A stretch of DNA of 38,689 nucleotides from Didymodactylos carnosus (GCA_905250885.1 CAJNOQ010000937.1:1-38689), one strand, 5' to 3'; shown: positions 11,601 to 24,134, numbered from the stretch's first letter. Made by a program: numbers and translations. Notes: generated by a model from the letters alone, not told the origin.

Positions 11601-12239
11601 TTGAAGACTCAGTATTATAACAAGTAAAATGATTATGACCTAACCAATTTTAGAAAGAATGAAAAAGGTTATTTTGAATAAAACCATGTATTGAATCATT
11701 TCTATTATTCATCAAAGATTGTATTATTCAACGCTCGCTATGGTTAGGAAAGTTTTTCCGTTTCATTCACTGCTGGTTCAACGTTATGGTACATTACATC
11801 TGTATAATAAAAAAGAAAGATAAAACAAGAATAAAAGCTAGGTTCCTTCTCTCCTTGCTAGAGGTGAAACACATGGTAAGATCAAGTTTCTGAATATGGT
11901 TTATTTATTTATTTAACGTGAAACCCCTTACGCTCATAGCGTCTGGGTACTATTGAATATAGTTATTTTACATTAATTAAATACTATATCAAGAAAAACA
12001 AAAATTATTATTATAACGAATTATTTTCTTTTATTAAATCTAAACTGATAGATTATATCAGTCAACATTTAAAATTATATTTTCAAATAAAGGTATATTA
12101 TTCTTCAAGCAATTAGTTATATTGGATACACTTTTTTTTAAATAGATACCATCTATTCAAATAAAAGAGATATTTCATTAATTGTAATAATATTCGTAAC
12201 AACTTTGATTACTCAAATGAAAGAATTCTTCCCAGCTTT
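8621..12239. other. Gene-poor intergenic region
   Basis: About 3.6 kb without a convincing gene on either strand. Open frames are short and lack domain signatures. The only clear local structure is the hairpin at 10508-10540. The 8890-9190 segment is less AT-rich than its surroundings and may be an old repeat fragment. Non-canonical TTCTAGAA-like words occur near 10890-10925. Confidence 0.4.
10508..10540. repeat. Perfect 14-bp hairpin
   Basis: AGTCAATTTAATAA (10508-10521) and its exact inverse TTATTAAATTGACT (10527-10540) are separated by CTATG. The stem is AT-rich and isolated from any gene. It might be the footprint or core of a small palindromic element, or chance in AT-rich DNA, though 14 perfect pairs is more than expected. 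Confidence 0.6.
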
Positions 12240-14180
12240 GTTTTATGACTTTTCATCCCTTTGCACTCATTAAAGTACGTTAGATAACGTGCAATAACGT
12301 AAGAAATAAGGTATCCTGTTAAAGCGCGCTATTTAAACCATTTAATGCCGTACAACGGAGCACAGAAATATCGGAGTTTCATTAAAAAAGTTTTTATTAA
12401 AAGGAAGTTCGTTAAAATTTTTAATGAATTCTTATGTCATGAAAAACTCCAGGTCACAGTTACTTTGCAGGAGACATTTTAATGAAGGTACTGGTACTTC
12501 TTTCAGTCACCCAATGTGGAACAGAATCTGTTAACGCGTGACAACGGTATAAAATCTATAGGCCGTCACAACGCATGATACTTTAATGATAAATTGCAGT
12601 CCTTCAACGCTGAAAAACGCGCTTTTCAGCATTTTTTGGTATCAGAAAAACCGCATGGGAATAAGACATTTAAATATTTCTATATTCAGTTAAAAAAGCG
12701 TACACATTTTCCAGCTGTTTTCAACCGTTAGACAAATTCTGTGAGCTGTATACAAATATAGGTGTTTTATTCACGTGGGCATATAATTTATGTATGTAAG
12801 TTAATGAATTTTTCATGATTACACGATAAATTAAATTTTATTGCGTTAATCTTGTTACAATTCGATAATTTTAATGAAACAAGTTGCTCAAAGGGCAACG
12901 ATAGAATATGTTTATAATAATGGAAAAATGTTCTTTCAGTCACTGAAGACGGCTCAGTTTTATTGATTGGTAAATTCAAACATGTGATTGAGATCGTAAA
13001 ATAACTGCACAATTTCCATTGAAAAAGATATCAAAACATTTCATATTTAATAATTCATTGAAGAACATTTCAAATAAAGCAGCAGATAACGTGTCGACAA
13101 TTTACAGGCAGACGCAGGTTTTTAGATATCTAAGAAGTTTTGCACGGATAAAATAAATATAGTGAAATCCCATGCAGACAAAATCAATTCGAAATTTTTG
13201 ATTAATAGTAATTTCTGAAAAAATCGTTGATTTAGTGCTGAACAAGACAAGAGAACTACAACTTTTGCTACACTGTCCTGGAAAAACACGGTAAAACTAT
13301 GCAAATAGCACAGAAAAAGCGTGCCATTGAAAGTCCAAACTTCAATGTCCAATATGGACAAATAGCACACTTTTTCCGTGCTTTCAGAACATTCGGGTAA
13401 CAAAAACGTCAGCGTCTTCCCATGTCAAACAAATCGCATACGATCGTATCTGAATCAGACAAAATCGTATCAAATTGTATGAAAATCATATATGAATCGT
13501 GGTATCTGATTCGTCCTCTGGATCGTACAAGATCATATAACTTCGTATGAAATTGTATAGTACGAATCAAATACCACGATTCGTATGTAAATCGTACATA
13601 ATCCTATATGATTTCGTACGATTCGTATACGATCTTGTACGATCGGATCGTACGACTCAATCACCTGGGTTTTTGTGTGCTTCTTTTTCTCCGTTTGACT
13701 TTCACGTTTTTACCAAAAAGTGTTTTACTGCCACGCTTTTTAGGACTACTATTATACTAAAGACGTATCACAAACACACTAAAAATATGATACTGATCTG
13801 TAATATATTAATCTCCACAAAGTATCTACCGATCCAAAATTCGGCGAATCCATCATGTTTTATCTGGATTACTGAAGAAAAAAGTGAATCTCAGAGAACT
13901 ATTGGAAAAAACTATTGATTGTGTATTGATTTTCACATTTTAAACGCGCTTTTAGCACGCTTTAAAAATTGTGAGAGTAAATAGTGCTTCTTATTAACAG
14001 ACAAAGCATGCCACTAAACGGCACGGTAAAAAGCGTTCCAACAGTACATTTCTCGCGACCGCATGGAGCAAATGTACTGACGGCACGATCAAAATCCATG
14101 GCATGAGTGAAGCATCCGGATTAACTTTTTACCGTCTCAACGGCACATTTGTTCCATGCCATCAGCATACTTTTAACATG
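12240..14180. repeat. Cluster of degenerate inverted words (ACGGCAC / AAAAGCG type)
   Basis: Diverged short words recur in both orientations. Examples are GCCGTACAACGG, GACAACGGTATAAAA and GCCGTCACAACGCATGA (12340-12580), AAACGCGCTTTTCAGCA (12615), CACGGTAAAAC, AAAAAGCGTGCCATT and CTTTTTCCGTGCTTT (13285-13385), AAACGCGCTTTTAGCACGC (13940), ACGGCACGGTAAAAAGCG (14018) and TTTTTACCGTCTCAACGGCA (14128). GCATGGAGCAAATGT (14061) pairs with ACATTTGTTCCATGC (14145). I infer one or more non-autonomous elements with internal repeats; outer ends are not defined. A different palindrome (13441-13633) sits inside. Confidence 0.4.
13441..13633. repeat. Long imperfect palindrome built from ATCGTAYGA words
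   Basis: The left half (13441-13520) matches the reverse complement of the right half (about 13555-13633) over roughly 75-80 bp. The core is AATCGTGGTATCTGATTCGT at 13495-13514 against ACGAATCAAATACCACGATT at 13562-13581. Both arms consist of degenerate ATCGTA/TACGAT words. It is flanked by the ACGGCAC-type cluster, so it was probably inserted into it. No coding sequence. Confidence 0.65.
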
Positions 14181-14701
14181 CTGTTTCGGGAAAGTGGAAG
14201 AATCAATGTTTTCAATGAGAATTTAGAGCAGTGTCACAGTGACGGATTGACGACGAGTAATTTTGATTTCATAGCTCTTTTTCTGGTTTAAAAATGAATT
14301 ATCTAGTTTTTCTAACAATTCTCGTAAAAATTCTACATACTAACTAATTTTCTAAAATCCTACATACACCGGAAAAATTTTCTGGATCACATTTTCTTCT
14401 CCATTCTAGAGATATGATAATCGAAAACCAGTTTTGATTGTAGCTTCTTCTTCGGAGCGCATTATTTTATTCATATTATATGTGAATACATACATACATG
14501 ACGTTCTCTTTTAATGTAAACATTCTGACTGGTTGAAAGAATTCATAGCCAAATACCATCGACCTTCTCAAAGTAATTCAATTAATCTAATTTTTCGTAC
14601 TATTCAACCATCTGATGTTGCGCTAAACTGCTCTGTTCAACTTGGTAGTATACTACCATATTCGTCTTATAGTAATCCGTGGTACTATCCTCCATCCATT
14701 T

Positions 14702-14771
14702 GTTGAGTCTCTCCCTCCCTCGCTTCTTTTCTATCTCCTTCTTTCTCTTTGTCTCTCTCCCTCTCTCTCTT
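14702..14771 (+). promoter_or_regulatory. Pyrimidine-rich (CT)n tract upstream of the kinectin-like gene
   Basis: About 70 bp of almost pure C and T (CTCTCCCTCCC ... CTCTCTCTCTTGC) lie about 150-220 bp before the start codon. Such tracts are common in proximal promoters and 5' leaders. Here it could also simply be a microsatellite. No TATA box was convincing. Confidence 0.4.
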
Positions 14772-14870
14772 GCTTTTACTGTTTCTTCGGTTCTTTCTCA
14801 TATTTAGTCTTTGTTCTAGTGTACGGAAATGCACACAGCTGCCGTTTAGTACTATTTCACATCGATCGAT

Positions 14871-14880
14871 TGATTTCAGA
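14871..14880 (+). promoter_or_regulatory. Candidate 5'UTR splice acceptor of the kinectin-like gene
   Basis: TTGATTTCAG precedes a 41-base leader that ends GAGAAA before the ATG at 14922. It could be the 3' end of a 5'UTR intron or a trans-splice acceptor. The case is weaker than at the LONRF start. Confidence 0.35.
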
Positions 14881-14921
14881 TAGACTGCTCGTAACATTCA
14901 TCTGTTCATTATCGTGAGAAA

Positions 14922-17900
14922 ATGGATTTAACCAGTATTTTCATTTTTGTGGTTATCTTTTTGGTTATTTTGTTTATTCTTGGTGGAATGGGTTATCAAA
15001 TTTGGAAATCATCTTCAACAATGAACGATAATTACACGAAACAAGAAAATCTATATGACTCAAAATCATCCACCAAGAAAAATGATACCGGAAAGAAAGG
15101 TCGAGCCGAGGAAGATGGATCAAAAAAGAAAAAAGAGAAAAAAAAGTCTAAACAACAAAAACAACCGTTAGTCAAGGCAACACCGATAAACGATGAACAA
15201 AATGACGATGAAGAGAATGATGAACAAGAAGATACTGAGCATGATCAAGTAATAATTTTATGCTATCCTATGTTTTCTTTAATCTTGCGAAGTTTGTTGT
15301 TTAGGAGGTTAGCACACCTGAACCGGAGTCATCCAGAACGCCATCAACATCAGTTAGAAAGCGTCACAAAAAGAAATCTAGTGGTGGTGATGGGATCTTA
15401 GCAAATAAAAATGAAACACGTCTAATAAATTCAAAAGGCGTACAACAGCAAGGAGTGAAAACAAATTCACCAACAAAAGATGGTGTCGAATTGGCACATG
15501 AGGATCAATCACTTATCGCTGTGAAAACTAAAACAAAACCACAAGCCACTGTTAATCCAACAACGATAACAAAACAAGCACTGCCACTGCAAACATCTGT
15601 AGTTGAAAATAAACAACAGCAACCTGCACCAGTGCAAGACATTAAGCAAGTTGGAGGAAAGAAAAGTCAAAAAAATCAACCTCCAAAACAACAGTTACCA
15701 CTATCACCATCAAATCAAAGTCAAGGACAAGGCAATCAACAACACGCTGAATCGAATCGAAATAAATTAGCTACACCATCCGCACAAGGTTTAAAAAATG
15801 TATGCTATGGCGTTCATAATATTTTTATTTCATAGCTCATGAAGAGCAAAATTGACAAAGAATATTTATGCTGATAATGATTGATTTTTAGCAAGTCAGT
15901 TTTTCTAATATGATACTAGCCAACTATGTCATACGTATAGCTAGTGACACTTGTTATAGTTTGCTGTGATATATCGACCTATAAGAGTCTAAGATACAAC
16001 ACCTAAGAAGATAGTGCATGTGAATGTCGTTTGTTCGATGTTTTATTATATGTGGTAAATGCCATTCATCATTTGACTGAGTTAAATCCGGTTTGTTCTG
16101 TTTAAATCAGATGTGGGCATCGTCCGGACCAGGTATAGTCTTGCGCAAAAAGGGATATCTCCTTATTACAAAAGAGAGATCAAAACGATCTTTATCACTA
16201 TGGTATAAAGAATCTTTTGTATTTCAGGCTTCAATTTTACCATCTTCTCCTCAACAACAGCGTTCTAAAGAATATGCTCAGATTAGTGAACAAACAGAAA
16301 CACGTTTGCCTCCTCGTTCACAACCGCTACAAAAATCTCCGGTTGATGAACGACAAGTACCAAATCCATCGGTGCAAACAAACGGTTTTAGTCAACAGTC
16401 TTTATCGCCCATTAATCCACCTCAGATTAGTTCAAATAAAGTAACACCACCGAATCATCCAATAAAAATGGTTGATTTACTTAGAGGTACTTGTCTCGAA
16501 CTGGTAAATTCCTGATCCTGTTTTGTATATTCATTTTATATCTTTAGCCCTACCTACATCTCAATCAGTCGTTACAGAATTGATGTTGGCTTTAGATACA
16601 ATACCATTATCGGATAAAGAATTAGACGTTATTATGTATAAAATAGCAAACAAACAAGTTGTTCTCAAATCAGATTGTAATAATGTAAAACATTCGAACT
16701 TCTCTCTATCAAAGATTATTAATAGCTGTGTGAACTTTGCTCTAGCTTCAACGTGGACAAAAGCTCGTCGATCCACAGGTTCACATTGGACAGATTATGG
16801 ATGACGTAACAAAATCATATCACGAAGGTAAATTGAATAAATTCTATCCAGTTTTCGTTCAATAGTCTCGACACTCACAAATGCAAAGATTTATAATAGT
16901 GATATTAAAAAAAGCAACTATTAATACCCCATGTCAACTATCCGAATTCTTGAGTACCAGCACTGCTTTCAAAGGCAAAAGGGCCACTGAGGAATAAAGA
17001 AAGAACATCATTCTTTGTCGCTATTATCGTTGATGTAAGACACTGACATGTCACAATTGTCAATTTTATGTAGCCCGATACCTTCCGCGCAGCCACTAAC
17101 CTTCGACGATGGTCACATTAGTCACCCATATTTTCAGTATAAATCAAACTATGTCTCCGTTTAGAACGCTACCCGAACGCAGAATTCTTTCATTTAGTTG
17201 CCTAAGCTTATCTTGCTCAATTATGAATCGAACAAAAGGTTCATGTCAAGTTAGAGGACTATATTGCACGTCACAACGTACTAAGTATGCTATCGAGCAG
17301 AGGCCATCATGTGTGACTGAGGGTAGACTTTAATGGCTGAGTGGCATTAGCAAACATCTAAACATGAACCGCTCTTTATGGTATGGTAGATAAAGAGTAA
17401 ATATGTTCATTTGTTGTAGAAATGACAAAAGATCAGCAAGCAATATTACGTTTGAAAGATTTGACAAACGAATTAAATTTAGAAAAAAAAAAGACAAATG
17501 ATCTGATTAAACAATTAAATGACAAAGAAACAGAAAAACAGATTTTGTTGCAACAATTTGATACGAAACATAAACAGGAAATGCAGATGAGACAACAACA
17601 ATCACTTCCGCCACAACAACAACAGCAACAACACATGATGGCATTACAACGGCTCACTGAAGAAAATCAACACTTACAGCAACAACTTCAAGCAGCTCAA
17701 ATTCATCATCAGAAAGCGTCTCCACAATCCGCGTCACCATCGACTGGATTAGTTCAAATGTTAACAACTCAACTTGAACAAACATCGGTTAAAAATGGTA
17801 ATTTAGAAAAACAATTAACTTTGGGTGACAAGAAAATAAAAGATCTTCAAAAAGAAAAAGACGATCTATACAAGTATGACAATTCTGAAGAACTCTACTT

Positions 17901-20900
17901 GTAAATGCACATTTATTCGTCATTTTTTCTAGACATAATCAAGACTTAACAAAATCTGCGCAAGAATATCATTCACAAATGCAAACAAACCAACAGAAAG
18001 TCGATCAGTTATTAAACGAATTGAATCAATGTAAAACACATTTAAGTGAATTAGAGAATGAGAATCAAACAATGAAACAACAAGAAGTTGTTGTTAATCA
18101 TCAAGGAGATAATAGTGAGAATGAAACATTACTGAAACAACAGTTAGAACAACTAAACGAAGTATGTAATAAGCAACGACAGGATATTGAAGATTCGAAA
18201 CAACTCTATGAAAATAAACAACAACTGATTACTGAACTTGAAGAACGAATAAGACAACAAGAACAGATGAAAAATGACGAACAACAAACGAAACAAGGAG
18301 AGTTAAAACAGCGAGAAGAAGAACAGCAACAGTTGATTAATCAGTTACAAGAGCAACTAAGACAAATAGAGAACAAGTCAGATCAATTGAATAAAGAAAA
18401 ACAAACTCTATCGGATGAATTAGAGAATAATAAACAATTAATCGAGCAATTGAAAGTACAATCGGTACGTTGTTTGTTTAAAATATTTACTACTAATTTT
18501 TGTCGGACATGAAAATTGAAATGTTACACCTGATAATATGCTTATGATATTAGTTTAAGAATAGACACGTTGTTTGGGAACAGATCAGTGATATTCTGTA
18601 CCTATTTTAAGAAAATAGCACAGTAACAGTATGTTTATATATTTATATGAATGACATATTGCACGATTGTAATTTAATAAGTTCGACGTATCATTATGAT
18701 TATCTGTTTTAGAGTGAAAGTCAGTCAACAGAGAATGAAATAGAAACATTAAAACAAGAAATTCATCGTTTACAAGAGAAAAATGATGAACTACAGGCAT
18801 GTTGCAATGAAAATTAATTAAATATTTCTCAATTGTCAAATATTTTCATTTACTTTTTTTAGAAATTATGTGAGGAACACGAGAGTATACGACACCATTT
18901 GGAAGAGTAGGTGATGATATCTTTGCTTAAGATGATTTTTTTACGTTTATCTTAACTTTCAAAGATCAAATGTAAATGAGTTAAACGAAAAATCCAGAGA
19001 AATTGAGCATTTACGTAATGCTCTGGAAGAAGCAACAATAAAAAATCAAGTAAATGCATATTTTCTTTTTTAATAATGAAATTTTTATTTTCATCGAAAG
19101 TTGTTCGCAATGATGATAAAAGGAACTCGGAGAATTTCACATGTTCAATAACTAATTTTCTCACTGAGCGAACAAATGAAAGTTGTTTTTATTTGCGAGT
19201 GAGTAACACTAAGGCTCAGACTTATTCTACAAAAAATGATCTGTCAGGAAAAATAAGGTAAAACTATTCAATCGTCAAATTCTTTTTCATAGGGTTGTTC
19301 ATTGTAAAAGTAGAGAAAATTATTCGTAATAATTTTAACATTGGGTACATGAAAAATAATGTATACACTTCTAAATTGTATTTCGCAGCGCAGATACGAG
19401 TAGGATAAATAAAATTTATGGATTAAAAAAAATTGCTAAAGAAAAACAGAAACGTTACATTTGTATTCTATTTTGATGAATATTGAGTGTCACTCTTTTT
19501 TAAAGAAATGTCATTAAATGATACAATAGTATAAGGCTAACTGATGTAATTTTGTAGTGATATTCTCTTATTTTATTATAGAAAATTGAAACTGAACGCA
19601 ATGAGTTTGAAAATAGTCATCGTACGATTGAAAATGATGAAGAAAAATATCGTCAAACTTTAATGAGTCTATTACAAACTGAAGGCGTGAGCGATGATGA
19701 TAAAGTTTTACAAATTTCAAGTGAAAACAAAGTAAAAAAAATCTTATAGTTATTAAAATCAAATTAGCATAAAATTCTATTACTTTTCCTAGAATTTCAC
19801 TGAGTGGCTATTATTATTTCGAGAAAAACTTGAATCTATCCTATCATCAAGAAAAGTATGTATTGTACTTAGTATTTTAAAACGAGAAAATTAGATATAA
19901 AATGCTATTTTTTGTCCTTTTTAGCTTCGAATTCTATCGATGGAAAGTGAAAATAATAATTTAAAACGAGATATCGTAAGATTAACAAGAGTTATTTTTA
20001 TTAATTTTTATACTTTGTTTAAATGTTTATAGGAAGCACAAGTAAAAGAAATTGAACAAACTGTTCAAGCAAAAGAAGAATTATTGATTAATGATTTAAA
20101 ATCTGTAAGTCATTATAACTTTTGTAATACAAACATTTTACATTTTTTATATATATTTTTAGAAAGAGTTAATAATTGATAATATTCTGAAAGAAAAAGA
20201 TATATTAGTATCGGTATGAAAATTTATCTCTTCTATATCGTCTTGAACTCATTTTTGTTGTGTTGTATTAGGATACTATTCGTCTTAAAAATGAAATTGA
20301 TCGTTTAAATTCAGAATTAGTTGAACAGTCATCAGCAGTGAATACAACTCGTCAACAATTAGAAGAACGTGATAAGGTAAATATTATTTAATATATTAAA
20401 TAAAAACATAATGCTAGTATAGCTCTTATTATAACTAACTTCTTTTGCACGCTTATTTATTTCTATTCGTTTCTGCCTGTTTTGCACCTCTCTTTCCTAT
20501 CGTAGGAAACTATTGAGTTAGACAAGGTAAATCAATCATTACAAAATGAACGCATACGATTGACGAATCTAATTCGTCTTGGCCAAGATGCTCTGAGTGA
20601 TGAGCAAGATCTTGTGCAACAGCTTGGCCAAAGCTTGGGATTTCAGGATACAAATCAGACTAAGGTATGCAAATACATACCCAAAATTTTAATGTCAGTT
20701 TTTTTAGAAAATTTTTTAAAATATCTAATTTCATCGTAAAAAGTGAAAAGGCGATAAAAACATTTTCGTTTTAGAAACAAGATAGTTTTATACTATCAAG
20801 AGAATTTTTGTCTCTATACCTATTTTCGCTGTTTAATAGTTAGCCTTTGCTACAAATAAATTGAATCTTAATCTTATATAATCAACTACTCATTACTAAC

Positions 20901-21300
20901 ATTTGTTATTATCTTCTAAATTGTATTAGAAAGACAAACATTGTATTATTGACAAAAAATAGACACCATTATTGCTTAGTTTTATTATTTTAACATATGA
21001 ATTAGTATGTATATGCACGCAAATAGAAGACGAACCATTTAAATTACTAATCTTACTATTTAAGATTTAATTTTTAGTACAATGTAGTATAGATCCAATA
21101 ATTTTCTTTCATCATGTAAACTGAACATTTCACATTGTAAACATTTTACGACTATCTAAGATTTTTTAGTTTAATATCAAACCTTTTTTTGCTTAAATCT
21201 TATTTTAGTAAGAGCGCATTGCTTTTTTTTAACTGTCTAAAACTTAAAATTACATATTATCAAATGTAACTTTTCGTTTTTTGTTTAGATTTCCGAATGA
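14922..21300 (+). CDS. RRBP1/KTN1-like: Kinectin / ribosome-binding protein 1-like ER coiled-coil protein
   Basis: A probable ER membrane-anchored coiled-coil protein of the RRBP1 (p180)/kinectin family, which helps organise rough ER and its links to ribosomes or microtubules. Coding exons: 14922-15248, 15305-15799, 16228-16486, 16548-16684, 16746-16827, 17420-17873, 17933-18464, 18713-18796, 18863-18906, 18965-19049, 19582-19731, 19793-19855, 19925-19975, 20033-20104, 20163-20213, 20272-20376, 20506-20664, 21289-21300; 1054 codons, all phases agree. An N-terminal hydrophobic segment (about 5-27) has only three residues before it, and a Lys-rich block follows (about 58-85), then a Pro/Gln-rich linker. 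A globular-looking piece holds SVVTELMLALDTIPLSDKEL (about 364-385). A long Gln/Glu/Lys-rich coiled coil follows to the end. NFTEWLLLFREKLESIL (from residue 884) resembles the NYTEWLQDLKEKG region of vertebrate RRBP1. The intron after 18796 needs a GC donor. The final coding exon is only four codons. Confidence 0.8.
16828..17419 (+). other. 592-bp intron of the kinectin-like gene
   Basis: This intron separates the exon ending ...TKSYHE from the coiled-coil exon beginning at 17420; the split codon is completed cleanly (phase 1). It is less AT-rich than other introns in parts (17070-17110, 17260-17330) and carries a 74-codon open frame with no recognisable domain. It may hold an old repeat fragment or an alternative exon; neither can be shown. 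Confidence 0.4.
18797..18862 (+). other. Candidate GC-AG intron in the kinectin-like gene
   Basis: The exon ends ...GAACTACAG and is followed by GCATGT. Using GC as the donor joins ELQ to KLCEEHE in phase 0. The only nearby GT (18800) would put a stop within a few codons. The acceptor is TTTTTTTAG at 18862. GC-AG introns are a known minor class, and the bases around this donor (CAG|GCATGT) fit it. Confidence 0.6.
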
Positions 21301-23407
21301 ACAGTGTCCAATCAAAGTGCATTATCACCATTAATTATAAAACAGAAGAAGCAGTAAATTTCTGTTAACAAACATAAACTATTCATCGGTCAGTTTTAAA
21401 TTCTAAATCACAACTATTATTTATTTCGTATGAGAGTATAGAAAAAAGTCTGTCTTCCAATTTATCTCACTAGGTTTTTCCTTTTTCATTGTAAAACTCT
21501 CGGACTTCTGTGTTCTAAAAATTCTTTCCAAGATTTGATTTAAACTTCTCATTTATTTACTTAACTACACACAGCGAAAGTAAGAAATTCATTTTATATT
21601 CTTACTCTCTTTTTTTTTTTCAATTGTTTTATTTGTTAGTATGTGATCTGTTTTTCTTTTAATGTTAAAGGGATTTATTGGTCATTTTGTTTTTGTTTGA
21701 GCTTGTTGTTTTTTTTCTCTTTTCCGTTTCTCTTGTTTTAACTAAATCTTTATTTATTTCTAACGTACAAAAAAGAATAAATAAAAAATAAATTAAACAA
21801 GTTTTATTTCACTATTCAACTTTCCTTTTGATATTAAGAAGAAAAATTAATTTCTTATCAAAAGAAGTCGTAATACTTTATATGCAACATAAATTGTGGA
21901 ATTTAGAGATTCTGTCCTTAAACAAACGATTTTATACAGTTAAACGTACGAATTTTGATCTTTTAAGGTCATTTACAAAGTAAATTGTTGTTGTTTAGTA
22001 GCAAAAGAGGGACAATACATACAAAAATAACTCGATGTCAAAGTTGATCGAGCCAGTAGTCGGTAACAAACATAGATAAAATGTCAAATGGTGAGATGAA
22101 GTGGGCTAAAGATGCAAGCTTGAGGACAGGAAAGAAATAATTTTAAATTAGGTTTTATGATTTGAAAACATTGAACGTCGAAATTCTCTAATGTTCATTG
22201 ATCGATTCATTTCAGTTTTGAATTATGTATTAATGATATATTTTTTTCCATTAAATTAACTGTTTTAGTTATCGTTTAATTTTTGATAACTATTTCGTAA
22301 ATTTTTAAATTTAATAACGAATTGTAACGATATAACCTAAATTAATTAAAAGAAAAAGAAGAGAGGAATATGAATTACAATCAAATAGTATGAAAATACT
22401 TCCTAATCTCCATATATGCAACGTACAACTTTATAAGATTACTACTATGATCAATAATAATTTTTGTTTATAATGTACTGTCAATCTAATACACTACAAT
22501 TATTTACATTAGTTAGAAATTAGTATCAATCAAATTTATGTATAAAATTCAATTATCAGTTTCCATAATTATTCATATTCAATTTAATTAACGCATTTTC
22601 TTATATTTCATTTAGACTTAATAATTATTTTGTGAATAATAATTTATATCAAATTTCATTGCTACTTAACTTGTTTTTATGAGTAAATTAGTTTCTAGTA
22701 TATTGTAAATGTTGTATTTTGTATAAGAGGATTTGAAGTGCAAATGGATTACCCGTGGAAGAAAAGTAGAATGAAATTATTTTAAATTAACACGTTTTAC
22801 ATGCTATTGCAAAATTTAATATTATATCGTTGGCAGTGTTCAAATAAAAGCACTTTTTTGAGTAAATCTGCTTTCATAACATGTCTCCTGTTGTTGATCC
22901 GAGATCATAAGCTTGTCTAATTAAATTTGATCTTTACCAATCGGAAACATTGATTTTGTTGCTTAACAGACTTTTTCATTTAAAGGAAATTAAGTTCGTT
23001 ACTAGTGTATAAATTGAGTCTAATACTATATCGAAGATAAATGTCATGAAATTTTATAGGAAATATTAAAAACATGGGATCCTGACAAATATAAATTTTT
23101 AGTGCTAATTAAGATATCTTTCTATTTTCCGCTAGTTGATCAATTCACCATGGAAAGTGCAACACATCTGTAAAATTTTACAGTACATTTAAACTTACCT
23201 TGATAAAAAAACTAAGAATTCTAAAAAAACAGAAGTTTCTAGTGGTCAATTTTTTATCAACGAAGATGAATGTACTACTTTTAATCTTCTGTACTTTCCA
23301 ATGAAGATATAAATTGTTCGTCTTTTCCACTTTATTTGTAGTTTTATCAAGTGTATTTATTTATATGTGATATGCAATTTGAATCTAGGATATGATTGTT
23401 AGAATAA
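21301..23407. other. 3' flank and intergenic DNA
   Basis: About 2.1 kb of very AT-rich sequence after the kinectin-like stop. Overlapping AATAAA words at about 21776-21795 are the best polyadenylation candidate, implying a 3'UTR near 500 bases. Beyond that I see no gene, RNA or clear repeat boundary until the inverted-repeat element that starts at 23408. Confidence 0.45.
21776..21795 (+). terminator. Candidate polyadenylation signals of the kinectin-like gene
   Basis: GAATAAATAAAAAATAAA contains overlapping AATAAA hexamers about 480 bases after the stop codon, followed by a T-rich stretch. This is the densest signal cluster downstream of the gene on the plus strand. Confidence 0.45.
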
Positions 23408-23836
23408 CCCATGGGCTCTTTGTTTCCTATTTATTGCATTATAATGCGTTAGGCATATCGTAATGCCTTGTAATGTATTAAGTTTTCTATTGTGTTACAA
23501 CGGGGTGTACTTTTGAAAAAATCTGTCTTTAATACATTGTAACGCATTAGCATAACGCACTACGTGGAAAAAGCTGCCGAAAAATTGAAATTATAGTGTT
23601 ATAAAGCATTTTTGTCAAAGATTTTCTTATATTTTATAATGTTCCGACGCTATAAATTTGACTAATACATTAATATTTGTATGCCGTTACAAGGCGTTAC
23701 TAGATTCCTATCGCATTATAAAGCATTAATCTGTAACGCGTTGTAATATGTTATGCACGTTCTAAATCACCGTAAGACTATAGAAGTTCCTTTACTTTTC
23801 AACGACATGACTTTATTGCATTACAATGCGTTACAC

Positions 23837-24134
23837 ACTCTAAAAAATAGTCAAAGATTAATAAACTATCAGAAAGGGTTTATTGAGACCAATAAATCTT
23901 ATAAAAAACGTTTTTCCGTTTTTTATTTTCAAAAAACTAAAAAGCGTCCGTCACAGATGCAAAATGAAAAACGGGCGGTTTTTTATCAAAAGTAAAAAAC
24001 CTTTTTCAGTTTTTTGTCGAGTCTAAAACACTAGCTAAAAAACTCTTCAGTTTTTCAGCTAGTTTTTTAAAAGGTTTATTGGTCTCAATAAATCCTTTTT
24101 GATAGTTTATTAATCTAAGACTATTTTTTAGAGT
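23837..24134. mobile_element. Nested fold-back element with about 60-bp arms
   Basis: ACTCTAAAAAATAGTC at the left pairs with GACTATTTTTTAGAGT at the right. The arms continue inward through AGATTAATAAACTATC and GGTTTATTGAGACCAATAAA with few mismatches. The middle contains AAAAAACGTTTTTCCGTTTTTT-like T/A runs and a second small stem (CTAGCTAAAAAACT / AGTTTTTCAGCTAG). The word repeats of the larger 3.1-kb element resume on both sides, which supports insertion into it. Confidence 0.65.

Noticed and set aside
13122..13918. Open frames of 93 and 123 codons on opposite strands
   Set aside because: They run through the inverted-word cluster and the ATCGTA palindrome, so their translations are by-products of repeats.
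14685..14917. Overlapping open frames on both strands across the CT-rich tract
   Set aside because: They are low-complexity translations of a pyrimidine-rich repeat (Leu/Ser/Pro one way, Arg/Glu the other).
16093..16227. Possible extra kinectin-like exon in frame with exon 3 (begins MFCLNQMWASSG)
   Set aside because: The frame is open, but the sequence does not resemble the linker on either side, and a clean acceptor at 16226-16227 gives a good junction without it. It could still be an alternative extension.
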